Positions 5,581-5,764 of a stretch of DNA of 5,764 bases are shown piece after piece. The notes below the pieces were generated by a model. That model did not search any database and was not told the origin of the DNA. It saw only the letters and a list, made by a program, of their open reading frames with translations. The DNA is taken from assembly GCA_964607965.1 (NCBI GenBank), contig CAZSMH010000086.1, forward strand, positions 1-5,764, read 5' to 3'. The stretch comes from SZUA-584 sp964607965 (lineage in GTDB: Bacteria > Bacillota > Clostridia > Christensenellales > SZUA-584). The first letter of the stretch is position 1; each line of letters starts with the position of its first letter. Both the position numbers and the translations under genes were made by a program.

Positions 5581-5764
5581 AAGAAACTTTTTATCAAAAC
5601 AATAATAAGGTATATGTACAAGTTGAAGCGCTGTTTTCACCTGACGGAAAGCTAAAACCGGTGGCTTTTTGGTGGGAAAGCGGGCGCAGGTACAGTATCG
5701 ACAGTATAACGCAGGTATGCCGTGCGGCAAGCCTTAAGGCAGGGGGCATAGGCATACGCTATAC
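5577..5764 (+). CDS. Small protein co-translated with the Y-family polymerase, cut by the right edge
   Basis: The ATG at 5577 overlaps the polymerase stop in ATGA, so the two are probably translationally coupled; AAGGA (5560-5564) is a modest ribosome site 12 bases upstream. Sixty-two codons are visible before the window ends. The sequence is soluble and shows K27-P-V-A-F-W-W33, G36-R-R-Y39-S-I-D42 and A50-A-S-L-K-A-G-G57, followed by I-G-I-R-Y62. From memory, short proteins with this 'AASLKAGG.G.RYT' block often follow dinB-like genes in clostridia, and the F-W-x-x-G-R-x-Y-x-I pattern recalls the DUF6504-type proteins near error-prone polymerases in actinobacteria. It is not YolD-like, the small protein usually paired with UvrX in Bacillus. 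A polymerase accessory or regulatory role is inferred from the gene order only. Confidence 0.8.
   Translation, partial: MKETFYQNNNKVYVQVEALFSPDGKLKPVAFWWESGRRYSIDSITQVCRAASLKAGGIGIRY

Noticed and set aside
4755..5730. Long minus-strand frames (288 and 125 codons) opposite the polymerase gene
   Set aside because: The plus strand encodes an unmistakable Y-family polymerase with all catalytic motifs. The opposite frames have no recognisable domain and result from codon bias.
1..5764. CRISPR array, tRNA, rRNA or insertion sequence
   Set aside because: I found no regularly spaced repeats, no cloverleaf or rRNA stretches, and no transposase-like protein on either strand.

Overview
The window looks like a chromosomal segment from a low-to-moderate GC Firmicute, probably a clostridial (Oscillospirales-like) anaerobe. 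Three things point there: AGGGG/AGGAGG ribosome sites, sigma-A-type promoters, and above all two operators of the Bacillus/Clostridium LexA (DinR) type, CGAAC-N4-GTTCG. The best family matches of the proteins, recalled from memory, also lie in Clostridia.

Layout. (1) Positions 1-1334, minus strand: a CotH-kinase-family protein with an N-terminal signal or anchor segment; its C-terminus lies off the left edge. (2) 1335-1503: a divergent control region carrying a strong plus-strand promoter with a LexA box fitted between -35 and -10. (3) 1504-3611: a two-gene operon with a 22-base overlap, encoding a radical SAM protein with a helix-hairpin-helix (the TIGR03916 type, 'putative DNA modification/repair radical SAM protein') and its standard partner (the TIGR03915/DUF4130 type). 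(4) 3714-3950: a small two-helix membrane protein with its own extended -10 promoter and no LexA box. (5) 3951-4275: a mostly empty AT-rich spacer holding one 21-codon minus-strand reading frame with a good ribosome site, and a 17-bp dyad. (6) 4276-5764: a second SOS unit. A near-consensus promoter and a perfect LexA palindrome drive a Y-family DNA polymerase (DinB/UmuC-like), which overlaps by ATGA a short protein cut by the right edge.

How it fits together. Both DNA-metabolism units carry LexA operators, so they should be co-induced by DNA damage. The polymerase has an internal sliding-clamp-type motif (QTSLLF). The radical SAM protein has a clamp-like motif (QLSMF) in its tail. I infer a damage-induced module in which an oxygen-sensitive radical SAM enzyme with a DNA-binding HhH and its DUF4130 partner act on DNA at or near the replication clamp, beside a translesion polymerase and its small co-translated partner. 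The chemistry of the radical SAM/DUF4130 pair is, to my knowledge, not established. This pair, its SOS control and the clamp motif are the most interesting content here.
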